Source: Biscogniauxia marginata
Lineage: Eukaryota; Ascomycota; Sordariomycetes; Xylariales; Xylariaceae
Assembly (NCBI GenBank): GCA_022695795.1
Contig: MU404127.1
Location: 62,001 to 126,000, forward strand
Direction: 5' to 3'
DNA: 64,000 nt
The notes below the pieces were generated by a model, which saw only the letters and a list, made by a program, of their open reading frames with translations, was not told where the DNA came from and searched no databases. The position numbers were made by a program, and so were the translations under genes. Shown in pieces: positions 45,787-58,299 of this stretch (its first letter is position 1; each line of letters starts with the position of its first letter).

Positions 45787-46733
45787 ATTAACTGAAGAGA
45801 ACACAAGACTAGAGACCCTTTGCGGCTTGGCATCTTGTACCGTATTGCTCTTATCTATGGAAGCTGTGTAGATTGCCTTTTAACCCTTTTCTGACCGTTT
45901 CTGTTATGGTCACTTCATCATAATGCTATATTATGTTAAGCATCATCTATGCCCGATACCTCTTTCTTTTACCCAGTTAGAAAGTCAGCCCTGGTAGAAG
46001 CGGGATGACAAAACTGATATGGTTGATTTTGCCTTGCAAGATATCCTAAGACGATCTTGTAAAGATGTTGTTAATACGATACATAGTCTCTATAATGACA
46101 ACAATGCATATGCTATGGCTCTCATTTACTGTTAACCTAGACGAGTGGTGTACCTCGGAGACTTTTTGTTTCTGATCGTCAGGCACACTGACCAAGGGGC
46201 GGGAACCGGCTATCTAGATAGTTCCCCCCGTGTAGCTAGAGGCGGCGCAATCGAGGGTCATTGAATGATCAACCTACAAGTAGATCCGCTAATGCTAATA
46301 AGGATTAGCTACAGCCGCCAGAGGGCTTGCGCCTGAGAATATTCAAAACGAATCCTTTGAGACGTTATGATATCCCGAGTCTTCGTAGTAGCCAAATATT
46401 CCCGACCACTCAATGAGAATTATATCTCCCCGGCTGTCTTTTGATAGTGGATCGAGACTTTATAAGAAGCATCGAGTTTGTTGACATTGAATGATGAGTA
46501 AGTAGCTTTCAGGATTGTAGAGGGATTGGCTGCCAAGGATGAGACCTTCGCCACTTAAGTATCGAGTACGACATAAGATCTTATACCCGTTCAGCTTGAT
46601 GCAGGGACCTTGAACTTCAACTTCCACTCAGACTTAACTCGTTCATCAGGTGGCTGAGACTCATCCGGGTCTACGACTGACTCCGCGCACAAGAGCTGCC
46701 TGTACGGAAGGCCACGTACGTACTTGTTTGTTT
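45787..46733. other. No gene recognised
   Basis: Nearly 1 kb of AT-rich sequence between the P450 and the next promoter. No domain or credible exon seen. Confidence 0.45.
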
Positions 46734-46740
46734 TATAAAC
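46734..46740 (+). promoter_or_regulatory. TATA-like element
   Basis: TATAAAC lies about 340 bp before the ATG at 47072. With the start of transcription tens of bp downstream, this would give a long 5' leader, which the sequence does not contradict. Confidence 0.35.
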
Positions 46741-47071
46741 GCGACCGAGCTTTGCGACGTCTTATGTTTGACGGGATTCAGTACAACCTCTCTCTGCATG
46801 CCTTGGCACATCCTTCTGGCTCTCTTCCAAACACAACTAATATTCCATCCGTTGCTTAGTTGCCTGTATATACTACCAGCCGGCCGCCTTTGCAACTAAA
46901 CCTTCAACCTACCTCTGGTATTTGGAATAGCAAATGGAGGTACAGACAAACCAGCAATCATCTACTTGAAACCGTCCTTCGCCCCACAATCGACTCCGGG
47001 GTAAGCAGAGCTACCCTTGGTCGCACGGCGTCGGCACGCTCCGCATCAGCGCGATCTCAGCTCCCTACATA

Positions 47072-48268
47072 ATGCCTACCTACCTCTGCCACGGCTTCCG
47101 CTGGCACCGGCGCAGTATCCGCTTATTCATCCTCGTCCGGGACATCGAAGATGCGGCACCCGATTGGGTTCTGGCACCGCGGTGCTCGGCTGCCCTGATA
47201 GAGCAGCTGTATGAGCTGTTCGATTTCCTGCCGACGAGAGCCTTACCACAGCCTCGAAGCAAGAGCCCACCGGCTCAAAGCAATAGTCACAAACACACGC
47301 TCTCAAAAGGTTCCTCTAGCCACTCGCGCGCCAACTCGTCTGACAACCGCGTATCTGAGGAGCGGGGTGGTGTGGGTGTGAAGGACAGAACGACGGGCGG
47401 CACCGGCGCGTCCCGCAAGCGCAGCTTATCGTCACTCCGACGTCCGAAGACGAGCGCGCGTGACGAGACGCCGCCTCCCGTGCCCCCGCTCCCGCCTACT
47501 CCGCTAACATCGCCGCCGCTGCTCGAGGACGACGAAAACGGGTACTTTAACGCCGCGTCCGCCGTTCAGCTTCTAGAGGAGCACGATCCTCGAGATGTGT
47601 CCCGCGTTAGTAGCCCCTGGGCCTATGTCGCGGATTATGCAGTGCGCATTGATACATCTGTCTCAATCGTGGAAGAAATGAATCGCTATGAAGCCCAAAT
47701 GAAGGCGGAATCGCATAAGGCCATGAGTGGCTCGAGCGACGAGACCGGACGGAATGTGAACACAGCGGGTAGCAAGAAGGCAGGGTGGCTGGAGAGACTT
47801 CGCGACGAGTTGCAGAGGGGGGAGAGCATTCGTTGGTACGTCGTGGTCTGCGGCGACGAAGAGCGCGACCCGGATCCGACGCCATACGCAGAAGATGGAG
47901 AAGAATACGAGGCAAGCAGCAGTGCCAGGAGCCAGGAGCCGGGACGCCCACGACAATCACAGTCCACACAATCGACGGGGAGATCGGTGTTCGAAAACGG
48001 CTTCGAGTTCCGAATCCCCGAGCTCGCGGGCCTCGCGGAACCGCGGCCCCCGACCGCGAAGCCGGACCGCAGGAGGGCAAAGACGCTACCGCAGCCTCTG
48101 CCTCCTCCATTGCCCGAGAAAGACTATCCCGTCATACCACCGCCCCCGCATCCTATTCAGGTCGCCGGGAAAATGACGGCGGATAATTATGCAAGGCCCA
48201 AGACGCCGCGGGCTAGCGGAGGCATCAGAAAATTGTTCTCTAGGAGAAGTACGGAGGGTTCACGTTAA
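47072..48268 (+). CDS. Unrecognised 398-residue protein with folded N-terminus and disordered tail
   Basis: Intronless frame of 398 residues. The first 60 residues (YLCHGFRWHRRSIRLFILVR and IEDAAPDWVLAP) look folded and conserved in style. A second folded patch lies at about 180-275 (SPWAYVADYAVRIDTSVSIV, WLERLRDELQRGESIRWYVV). Between and after these the chain is Ser/Pro/Arg-rich, with poly-Pro runs (PPPVPPLPPTPLTSPPLL) that could bind SH3 or WW domains, and a basic C-terminus. No signal peptide or membrane segment. I do not know a named family, though the N-terminal block recalls conserved hypothetical proteins of Pezizomycotina; this impression is unverified. Antisense frames overlap it but look like shadows. 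Confidence 0.7.
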   Translation: MPTYLCHGFRWHRRSIRLFILVRDIEDAAPDWVLAPRCSAALIEQLYELFDFLPTRALPQPRSKSPPAQSNSHKHTLSKGSSSHSRANSSDNRVSEERGGVGVKDRTTGGTGASRKRSLSSLRRPKTSARDETPPPVPPLPPTPLTSPPLLEDDENGYFNAASAVQLLEEHDPRDVSRVSSPWAYVADYAVRIDTSVSIVEEMNRYEAQMKAESHKAMSGSSDETGRNVNTAGSKKAGWLERLRDELQRGESIRWYVVVCGDEERDPDPTPYAEDGEEYEASSSARSQEPGRPRQSQSTQSTGRSVFENGFEFRIPELAGLAEPRPPTAKPDRRRAKTLPQPLPPPLPEKDYPVIPPPPHPIQVAGKMTADNYARPKTPRASGGIRKLFSRRSTEGSR

Positions 48269-48626
48269 AGTCCAGGTCGCGTAGGGTTCGAAACACTGCT
48301 CTACATCAGTGCGCCTATCCAGAATCAGGAGATCTACATCACAATTTTTGGATTATCTCAGGACCACGGCAAACAGGACGCTCATTAGACGGGAAAACTA
48401 CCGAGTCTTGAACTCAGTCCTGGTCTTGAAGAACGGTCATTGTATTCAAAAGGAGGACCAGCGAAGTAGTAGTCAGGCTGAGAGGATCTTGCCTGCTACT
48501 TAAGTCCGTCACGCGTGTATATCTTGGTTTATGGCGTTTGGGTCAGACTTCGACGAAAAGTCCACAAGGACACATAAAATCTCCGAGGCCCTATTATATG
48601 ATATCAATGCAGTTTCAAGCAAAAGG
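48269..48626. other. 3' flank, no gene
   Basis: About 360 bp of trailer and spacer before the homopolymer-rich gap region. The short frames that cross it have no recognisable content. Confidence 0.5.
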
Positions 48627-48935
48627 GTGTTTTTTTTGGGGGGGGGGTTTTTTCTTCGAATCTTTACCCATGCGAGGGCAAAGGATAAAAAAAAGGGGGG
48701 GGGGGGGGGGGGGGGGTGACAAAAAACCAACAAAAAAAGGTAATATTTTTTTAGGAAAAAAAAAAAAAAGTTAGGGAAAAAAAATTTACAGACAAAAAAA
48801 AAAAAANNNNNNNNNNACCCCCCCCCCCGCCCCCCCCCCCCCCCCCCCCCCCCTGACACGAAGCCAACGAAAATCGGTACTATGTTTTTCGGAAAAGAAA
48901 AATCTCGTTCGCTACACAAAATTTCCAGAGAAAAG
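48627..48935. repeat. Assembly-gap region with homopolymers and probable false duplication
   Basis: Runs of T, G and A on the left and C on the right flank ten Ns at 48807-48816. The segments beginning TGAC at 48717 and at 48854 match column by column for about 80 bases. In the left copy the changed bases are mostly A or T, so it looks like a low-quality rendering of the right copy. Bases here should not be interpreted biologically. Confidence 0.85.
48807..48816. other. Ten-base N gap in the assembly
   Basis: Ten consecutive N bases. The number is likely a placeholder, not a measured distance. Confidence 0.99.
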
Positions 48936-51900
48936 CTAATAATACCTTGTTTCAAGACTTAAGAGCAATTCATTTCTTACATTCTTACCATGTTTACGGA
49001 CTATTTCACGAGATACCAATCTACCGTTACCTGTAACTTTTCCCCCCCACAGAAATGCTCATGGCGAACATGACTGATTGCATCAAGAGTTTATAGCTCT
49101 ATTTACAAGCTAGTCATACTGAAGCTTGTGATAAAAATTCCAGTTCTCTTCCTTTATTGTCTAACCGGTGTGATGGCGCGGCCCTGGAGTTATTGAAAGT
49201 TCTGCGACGTTGGTCGTTACTTTTATTGGAGTAACACGTTATCAGTAGGCTATACAAAATGGTTTATAGGATTGAATATCTCAATATTCTCATCTCACTC
49301 GTGATCAAGGTTTTTGGCATGCTCCGTTCCGACTAGCACTTACTCAAGATAGTACTTGCTGCTATCACGACTGTATAATGGTCTCATACATATGGCGAGA
49401 ACGCGCAGCACGTAGTATGGTTTTAATACACACATGGTCATTGGCTGCTAACATCATGTTAACTTTCTCTAGGAGAATTAATATTGCTCCCGCCATTGCC
49501 AGTAACTTCTAAGCTACGAGCGCTCATCTGTCTTGAGTCTAGCCTCATTAAGGAGGCAGATGCTAAGGCTACTAGAAATCTGACAACCTGACCATGAGAC
49601 TCAGATACCCGGGAGCTGTTCGGTGTGATTGGGCCTGCTTTTGAGTCATAGGAAGAGGGGAAATGCGAGCCAATAGACCAAAAGCTATCCATCATCTTTA
49701 TGGTGGGAATATCTACCCCTATACGTCATGCTCGACCACCCAGCATTTTCACGGCTTAAATGCCGAGAGTACGCCAGTCTGTGCCTTAACGACGAGTCAA
49801 AACTGACAGTCTACCTTCTCCATAACGTGCTAGATGGCAGACATGAGATGCAGTGCGGCGACCAATGGCATATCCATAGAGGTACTCCTCCAAATATCAA
49901 ACCAGATGGCCGCTATGGTGAGGCTCTTTGAATGACGCTCACCCTTCATTTTACCACGAGGCAAGGTATTATTCATAATTTGGCTATTCGGGGGTCGATA
50001 TTACTGATCCGCATCAGAATATCTAGACAAGTGCGTTCCTGACTTGGAGCGCATGTTAAGGGGAAAGATTTAACGCGCAAGGTCCCTAGGGTAGGAACAG
50101 TGAATTGCAAACCTACGGTTAAAGACAATCTATCATGGTATCCGACAGCTCACTACGCCTAGTTTATTAGGTGGGAAATGCTGCTGATCATCGCTACCAT
50201 ACGAGGGATGGAGAAATCGTCGTTGAAATCCAGAGCCCCTCGACGACCCCGGTATGACGTTTCACAAAAACTCCCATCTCCAGTTGGCGAACTACTGGAT
50301 GTTTGGGTGGCTAGGAAGACAATATTCGACTTACCCTTGTATATATAATCCTACTCGATGTCAACGCGTTGAAACGTATCTCTCTGCCGCTAACCGATTC
50401 TCCATTCTAACCTCAAATTGCAGTAAAGCCGTCAGTCGTGTGATGGGACCGGGCAAAGTTACCCACTCGGGCCGGGTTAGGAGTAGCATGGCATTTGAGA
50501 TAGTCTGACCGGTCATCAACACAGAGATCGGTATGCCTAGTACGCTTTGACATTTTCAAGTACGCACATGGCGGAGAATAAAATGATCTAATACAGGGTG
50601 GCTGCCGAAGCGTTGAGGCATGCAGGATGCAAGTCCTCTAGCATCAACGAAACCTACCTAGATGATTCGCACACTGCAACCGTGCGCTACGAGACGTCAA
50701 CGCATTGGGTCTCGCCAACACTTGCACATAACCCTTTTTGAGCTTCGCTTACCAGGTTGAGCAAAAAAGAGCACTGGTGATGTGCATGTGCTCGAATCGT
50801 GCTACCGTGCTAGCGTTGCAACTACGACGATGGGGTGGATTTCTTTTTCTATGGCAGCCTCCTTTGTGGTCTTAGCTCGTATGTAAGAACTCAGCCTTAA
50901 GGAAAGCTTCGAAGAACTACCTCATGTTTAGCTCCCGTTTTAGGTGTAACACAAGTGTATAATGATAGATCATATAGAGCCATGACCAATCTGAACCCGA
51001 ATGTGAAGTGTGATATGTAAGTGCTAGTCGATCCCGTCTACTGCAGCATTCTTTCTCCATTTTGGATCTCCGTGGTCACCAGACTACAGCTTCGTCAAAG
51101 AGCGCCTCGCCAATAGCTAGGCTCATTGCCGTAATCCGGACTTATAGCGGTGGATCCAAATCCAAGACCCAAGTCACCGAACAAGACCGTCTATATAATA
51201 CAAAACGCTAATGAGGTAGTAGTTTGGGCGGAAATAACATTCTTGGCGAGCTGTAGGCGTGTTTTCCTCACTCGAAAGGCAAATTCTGCAAAGCAAGTCG
51301 TACGTTATAACCACCTATTATACCCAACCCATGTGAACCAATCCTCGAGAGAGCCAAGCTGGTTCTTCACATGTTAAGGCCATGTCAAGCAGGTTCAGCT
51401 GACACTAGCTCAACGTACTGGAGTATTGTTAATTAAAAAGCACAATTCACTTACTAAAATCTTCAACCTCGCTTCTGCTCCCAGCTGAAGATGGATAAGG
51501 CCATGGGGTCTTGGACCCGAACAATATCAAGGAAAAGCGTTCGGTTAACCCCAACTTTTAGAAATCGACCCCCTGTTTAGCGTCTACCAAACATCGTCGA
51601 ATTCAGTTTAAGACATTAAAAGTTCCCGTGTCTACTCCACCTTCTTTCTCCGCACTGCAACGCTGATTTCCGTTGCCAGCAAAGCGCGCTGGGGGCCTCT
51701 TACCGAGAAGACCATGCCTCCTCTTGTTGGTTATTGCAACTCCGGGGTCACGCCCCTGCAGGAGACCAGAAAAGACGTTATCCCTAGAATTAACTAGGGC
51801 CGAAAAAATGTCTTCCATGTCCCAGAGCTAGGAGCAGATAGGAACGACTTCCGAAACCAAGGGAGGCCCGTCCGGTACTGAACAGACATAGCTCTGCATG

Positions 51901-52010
51901 TCATGCAGTACCGGACAGGGGCCAAATACTAGGATCTTCCGGATAAACTGATTGCGACAGAGGTCGTAACCATTGTTCATGCTTGACTGCTAGCCAAGAG
52001 AAGCACCGAG
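48936..52010. other. No gene recognised
   Basis: About 3.1 kb with only short frames on both strands and no domain I could read in any frame. The last 150 bp contain an inverted repeat (see 51865-51923) before the lactonase-like gene. Confidence 0.45.
51865..51923. repeat. Long-stem inverted repeat upstream of the lactonase-like gene
   Basis: GGCCCGTCCGGTACTG at 51865-51880 pairs with CAGTACCGGACAGGGGCC at 51906-51923. The core GTCCGGTACTG/CAGTACCGGAC is an exact 11-bp inverted copy, with flanking GGCC arms and a 25-nt loop. It ends about 87 bp before the ATG at 52011. Confidence 0.7.
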
Positions 52011-53615
52011 ATGTTGCGGGGAGGGAGGATGGAGAAGAGGACACGGTTTGAGATGGGAGGTTCCGCGGGGCCTAAGGGGTCTCTCGGCACTGGCATAATA
52101 ATCGCCCTGGGAGTGACGTCCTTTCTTGCCTTCGTCCTCTTCACTTCTCTATTTGGTCGATTACTCGCTGCACAAGATCTTCCAAATATGTGGAAAGGCA
52201 TCTCCCCCGCAGGGCTGTTGTCCGCGGGACTCGTTGGTTCGTCGTCGGCCACCCTCCTTTACGTTGCCTCCTACGCTGGTACTATCACAACCCTCAATCT
52301 AACCCTGCCTGGCGGGGACGCGGCTGCTGCCACCCTAGAGACTGTCTCCACGTCGACTGGGTGTGGACAGAGCCCATCGTGGCTGGCACTAGATTACTCC
52401 AAGTCCTTCCTCTTTTGCACAGACGAGGGTCTCAGTGAAGAGTTCGGGGGCTTGTCTTCATTATTTACTAATTCGAATGGAACTCTTACGCATCTCACGA
52501 CAGTCGAGGTGATTTCGGGTCCGGTTAGCATAGCTGAGTACGGGGTTGGCGGGCACGGGCTAGCTGTAGCTCACTAGTAAGCGCACACGATATTCCCGTT
52601 CGTATATGCCATGGGCTTTGTGGTGTCACTTGAACACCATATGTTCTCTAGCCTAGACCCATAAGTCTGTATAGTATAACGGGCTCCGGTATTAAGATAT
52701 GTAGCTGACACAGCACACTTAGTTCGGGGTCGAGCGTGAGCGCTATCGGCATAACTCCCGAGGATGGGCTCACGATAGTACAGAACGAGACATATACCCT
52801 CGAGCAACCTGGTCCCAACGCTTCCCGGCAAGAGGCACCGCACCCGCACGACGCGATTTTGGACCCCACCGCCTCCTTTGTGCTGGTACCAGACTTAGGC
52901 GCCGACATTGTGCGTGTCTACCAGGCCAACGCAGACGATCTTACTTTGACATCTGTGGAACCACTGGTCGTAGCCCCCGGATCGGGGCCGAGACATGGGG
53001 TGTTCAAGACCGTCCTCGATAAGACGTACTTTTACCTGGTTTCCGAACTGGCCAATACCATTACGGGATACGATGTCACCTACAATGAGAACAAGACGCT
53101 AAGCTTTGCTGAATTGTTTGTCATTCCTACCCATGGAGAGGAAGTAGATCTCCCCGAGGGCACCGGCGCCGCCGAGATCCGACTTTCTGTAAGTGATAGG
53201 ACATTGATATATCTCCGAATTATTATTCAAATACCGTTACTGACAAGCTCCATACCTATAGCCCGATCAGAAATTTCTGATTGTCTCATCGCGCTGGGAG
53301 AACTCAACGACCATCCCCAGCTTTGATCCCAACGATAGCGCTGAGATCCCCTCGGACCCGCTGATCACGTTTTCCGTTGACCGCAAGACCGGGGGTTTAA
53401 CAAAAGTCCAGGAGTTCCCGGCTGGTGGACAAGGGCCCCGTCAGTTCTCAATTAACGCCAGTGGAGATCTGGTAGCAGTAGGATTGCAGGCAGACAGCCG
53501 CGTGGTGATTATCGAGCGAGACGTTGAGACGGGACTGTTCAAGGGCTTTGTAGCCCACGCCGATGTCGCGGGCGAAGTTACTGCTGCTATTTTTTACGAG
53601 GACTCTTACGCATAG
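52011..53615 (+). CDS. 6-phosphogluconolactonase-like propeller protein with N-terminal membrane anchor
   Basis: Three exons, 52011-52576, 52723-53188 and 53262-53615, with introns of 146 and 73 nt, give 461 residues. From about residue 76 it matches the seven-bladed lactonase family (COG2706 type): LLYVASYAGTITTLNL, GCGQSPSWLALDYSKSFL, GGHGLAVAHYSGSSVSAIG, APHPHDAILDPTASFVLVPD, GADIVRVYQ, PGSGPRHGVFKT and GGQGPRQFSINASGDLVAVG. Members include bacterial 6-phosphogluconolactonases and muconate-cycle lactonases; most fungal ones are secreted and uncharacterised. Unusually, residues about 28-50 form a strong membrane segment (IIIALGVTSFLAFVLFTSLF) after a basic start, so this protein may be a type II membrane protein facing the lumen or outside. 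Alternatively a missed 5' exon supplies a signal peptide. The tail ends in FYEDSYA. Confidence 0.85.
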
Positions 53616-56600
53616 GAGGCCTCTCGTATTCTACCTGTACTAAAAGATTTGTACATACAGTATATAGATCTTTGTACCTTAGACGAGTGGCTTAGAGTCT
53701 CCCTAGATGGGGTAGGGTAACAATGATTGTACTACTATCTAAATATGCGTGTGATGCGTGCGCTATCACTTTTTACATAATCGTTACCCCTGGGATCTAG
53801 ATGAATCGAGTACACAGCGGATTTTGTGTTCCATACTCAAAAGGGGCTACGCGAATAGGGGATACTTTTCTTTAAGCCCAATATCAGGAGTTCTCAAAAG
53901 GGCACCAAGGAGGTGCGGCATACAAGGTCATCCGCGCATCCCCGCACGAGGGACCCGCCGGCGGCTTCTACCATGACAACTCACGAGCTCTACCTAGAGC
54001 CTCACATGAAAGTTTGTTGTCAAGGTTGCGCGCTCCCCTGCGGGGTTGGCCCCCAAGAGCGTCATCTATATATATTAGGGGTAAGGGAGATCATGCGGGG
54101 TATGGAAGGGTCCATCGAGGGCTTACATGCAGCTCAAATCACCAGTAACGGGAGATGGGAGGCGGGAGATAGGGATAGAGATGGGGGAAGGGAGGAGACG
54201 GGCACCGCGTCATGCCGATATATATTAAATCGCCACCGGGATCGACTCACGAGTACAAAAATAGGAGCGGCAGCGGGAAGAGAAGAAAACCGGGACAGGT
54301 CACCTGGCCAGGGCGGGTGGCATTTGGAGAAGATGAGATTTTTGATGAAATCTTTAATATGGGAACATATGGAAAATAGTTAATCAGAGGCGATAGCGAT
54401 GCGTGAATGGCCGCTGGTATTAGGGGGGTGGGAGGTTAGTTACGATAAGATGGTCTTGGAAGTTGCTTGATGAATGGCTGGAGTGAAGGGGAAGATATTT
54501 AACCTTCCTAGCAAAGATAGTAAGACGGCGGCGTATAGAAAACGGCAATCCGAACGAGCACAGGAACTCCTCATGCGGTAGTCCTGTCAATAGTCAACTT
54601 GATTGGAATGCTGAATGATGCATGGCATAATTACTACTCCCATAGGAAATGCGTCGTGACTAAATCTGGATAGTTACGGCATATCGAGTCGTAGTTTGCG
54701 GTACTGAGTGTATTGAGGCAGGGACATGATGTCACAAAAACAGGTTTGTGAGAGACTCTGAGCTCTGAGATTCTGACTCGTAGAGATATGCTGTTGATAC
54801 ACTTCTTCCTAGGGCAGCTCTAAAGGCTTTCATGTTGCGAACATTCACCTAACCCCCACCCCCCAATCATAGGGCCTCCATGACTAATTTCTAACATCTA
54901 GCAGGAGTTCGAGAACCATCTATCGCTATGGTGGCATGTCAAAGGAAAACCAAAACTAGGGTGTCGCTTTTCACCCTGGTTGGTGAGCCGGAGATTCGCG
55001 GTGAGAAGACATCCATTTGGGAAGAGTGTTGATGTCACCCATCACTCAGGGGCTGTTTACTTCTCTGTCCCCTGAGAATGCGGGGTCTATGGAGTCGAGG
55101 GCAAGAGCATATATGTAAGGAGATCCAAAAGCCGATCTCAGAAGAGAATGCTAGGTTGCGGTTCCGTCGCTCAGTATCGTGTGGTAGCACGAATGAACTG
55201 TGTCGATGTCTGCCGACGTAGGCCGATGCACCTTGAGTGTATAGATCATATGCGTCACCGTTCTGGGGGTTAATTAGTTATCATTATTGTACTAGTTTCA
55301 TATGAGCTTGACGGAACTCGAGATGAGCGGAAATTGCTAACGACAATAGGCCAGAGTAGTTGTCACCGGAGGCCAGAACGAGGCAGGCTATAAGAGGCCC
55401 GTTACGCATGAGTGTCCAATAAGATGGTAGCGGGATCCGAAAAATGTGAGACTCGAAAAGGCCAATTCAACAGGGCTTCACCCGGAACTTCATCTATTTG
55501 AGATCGAGGTTTGCAGCAAAAGAGCATAATACTCTACGCGTCAGAGACATAAGCCTGCACGTAGCCTTTGTACCCTAACCTTGATGATCTGACCATAGGG
55601 AAGCAACAGCACCGACGTGTAACGGGCGGTAAAAATGAGAGTCTATCTCGTCACTTGATTTCCAGTGCAAGCTAGGAGTAGGATGGTTGCGATTTCAAGC
55701 GTCTGCTGTATGAAGAGCCTGTACTACCTATAGGATGTGTTCTCCGGAATGGTCATCAGACAGCAGAATCTAGCCCCTTTAGGCCATATAAGAGATCGTT
55801 AAGGGTTGGGGTATCAGTTCGAACCAGTGGGCACTACCTGTGCTCAATCATCCAGTATTCGGCCCGTTGAGAGCCTCTTCCCATGCGAGTCACTCCTGAT
55901 TTCAACGACCAATCATAATTCCAGTCGATATAACCCATTCTGACCATCCTGAGGATTGTCAGGAAATTACTAGGTAACGAGCCAGAACGCAATATATATG
56001 CAATAGTCATTGGTCAGCACTCACTATCTCCAAATATGCAAAATACATACATCATTGGCTTGGCCTTTGCCCCAGACTTTCCAGAACTTTGGGGTTCCGG
56101 CTACACAGCATGATGCGAATACGTGCCGTGTGACTAAATAGGCAATTCCTCAGTAGTCACTGTTATTCAGCCTCGTGGCTTTTATGCTAGAATCTAAGGT
56201 ATTACAATTTTCCGCCCATAATCACCAGGCGCCCTCTTATCATGGCGGCGCTAATTAGGAGTCCTTGGCTATGATTTACGGTTTCTAGAAAGGAAGGTCA
56301 GCTGCTTCCGCTATTGGATACAGGTGGCGATGGGCGCTGACCATCATATTGAGGTTGTATAAAGTCCTTAGTCAACCGGTTCTCGTGACCCAAGCGAGGT
56401 AGTAAAAGCAAATCGCTTCGGCTCGCCAGCAAACAAGCCGGTGAGAGGACTAAAGCATGTCATCTGTATGGTCGGATCATCATTTACGTTCCCGACATCA
56501 TGTCGGGAGCTGAGACTTGGCAAGACTGTGCGCCGATTATCGCTCAATCCATGTACTTTAGATAGATTTCAAAACTCGTGGTCTTCCTACCGCCTTGCCA

Positions 56601-58299
56601 GTCTGTGGGGTCGGAGCATCCCATGAGACTCGAGCGGAGCAATGCATATATGCCAGTAAGCAAACTCGAGCCGAGTTCCATCACCCAGGCTCGTAACCTA
56701 GGATTGCGAGACGGTAGGAAAGTGGATATTCTTGTGTGAATTCAATCCTAAACAATGACTATGTGGAGCACTTTAAAAGCTCCGCAGACACGATAATACC
56801 GTTAGCTCGCGATTTTGATATCTATACTATACCATACTAAGAAACGCATAGGCATCTGGGGTAAAGTTGAGGACAAGCTTAGTGAGTGAACTACATATGC
56901 AGTTACCGTTGAAAAACTGCCAACATAAAGAACCTAATGTGTACTTATCGAACAAGGTCAAGCTGCAGGGGTCGGTACAACTGCTAGTATAAAAATATTT
57001 TATCGAGGTGGCTCGTAGTTCTAAGAACAGCTGAGTTGTGGTAGTCACTAACCTAGTTCCTTGGACTACCTACGCATAGAACATGGAGTTTCTCAAGAGT
57101 ATTACCTAAATGTTAGATAGTTCCTAGTCTAATCAAGATACCTAGAACTATATGGGCGGGCGGTAGCGGGTTAGCAGGGGGAAGGGGGATAAATGTTGCC
57201 GTAGTGCCTCGGGAGGTCCACGAGGGGTTCATATAACTACCGGTTCGCTATGCAAGCACTCTTACCAAATACGCATACACAACGTCCTGATTAATGATCA
57301 TCCTTCCTCGACTATGGAAATGTTCACCTATGTTTCCTTTCATCCGGACCTGCTCTTTCGCCTCTTAACCCTAGATTCTATCTCCAAAATGCAGCATATC
57401 ACCTGTTAACGCGCTGGAAGATCTGGCACGCTAATAAATGGCATGTACCAGTAAGTATTTATTAGTAGCCAGCGTAAGGGCTCTGGCAATGGTCTTAACG
57501 ACATGGTCCATCCATGTGCTAACATTCGCTTTCACGATCTCGGGGACGGTATGGTCTGACAATGAATACGCCACATGCGGTCCTAAAGCGCTAGATGAGT
57601 GCTTGAATGTTGTAACAGGGGCCTGGGCCAAAAAGGATCTGATACCAATCGCAGTGTATCACGGGTCGACTGCGAATCTCAATTCCCAGGTATCGGGGTA
57701 GCTACCTAGTTAAAGGCATTAACTACATCAGTGGGCAGACTGAAGCATTAGAGAGCTCTAGGGCGTACTACAGGTACTTAGTATTGTACGGTCTGACACT
57801 GACTGTGTACCGTAAACGCCCAGAACGTGGGTTCCATTTCAGGGAGGTGACTTGACCAGACCCTTGCCCATGCTGCACTTCAGACTCGCGCCTAAGCCGT
57901 GATGGGGTGCAGTTTTCTGGGGTATTAATGGGCCTACACTGACATTGGACGAAACCGGGGTCCCTGGCTAGGGTTCAACGTTTCCGTCTCTGCAGCTTTG
58001 GTAGGTGGGTGAGGGCACATCCTGTCAGATCCTCTGAACCTCTCCCGCACTTGCTTCCTGAACATAATAAGCTCTATGCCGTGCCTTGCAGGAGGTTTGG
58101 TTCATCCCTAGGCCTATTCTAATTTCTTTGCAATCGTTTTGAGTATACGGCGTCAAAGTCAAATGCCTGTCCTTTGACAGTGTAAGTCAATCGCTTTTGG
58201 TGATCCAGTGTCCTTCACAGGCCGGACTTATCGGCCGGTTCTTGACAACATTGCCTGTGGGTGTTGTCTAATAAAGCCTACTGCTCTTCAGGGTTAAAG
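53616..58299. other. Gene-less stretch of about 4.7 kb
   Basis: No frame on either strand shows a recognisable domain or coherent exon series. The longest (53913-54383, 156 codons, and 57438-57701) have composition like random frames. No terminal inverted repeats or transposase pieces were seen by eye. The rightmost part is the promoter of the Zn2Cys6 gene. Confidence 0.45.

Noticed and set aside
53913..54383. 156-codon plus-strand frame
   Set aside because: Composition like a random frame, no domain, no promoter or splice context.
57438..57701. 87-codon plus-strand frame with hydrophobic stretch
   Set aside because: Overlapping open frame on the other strand, no homology recognised and no supporting features.
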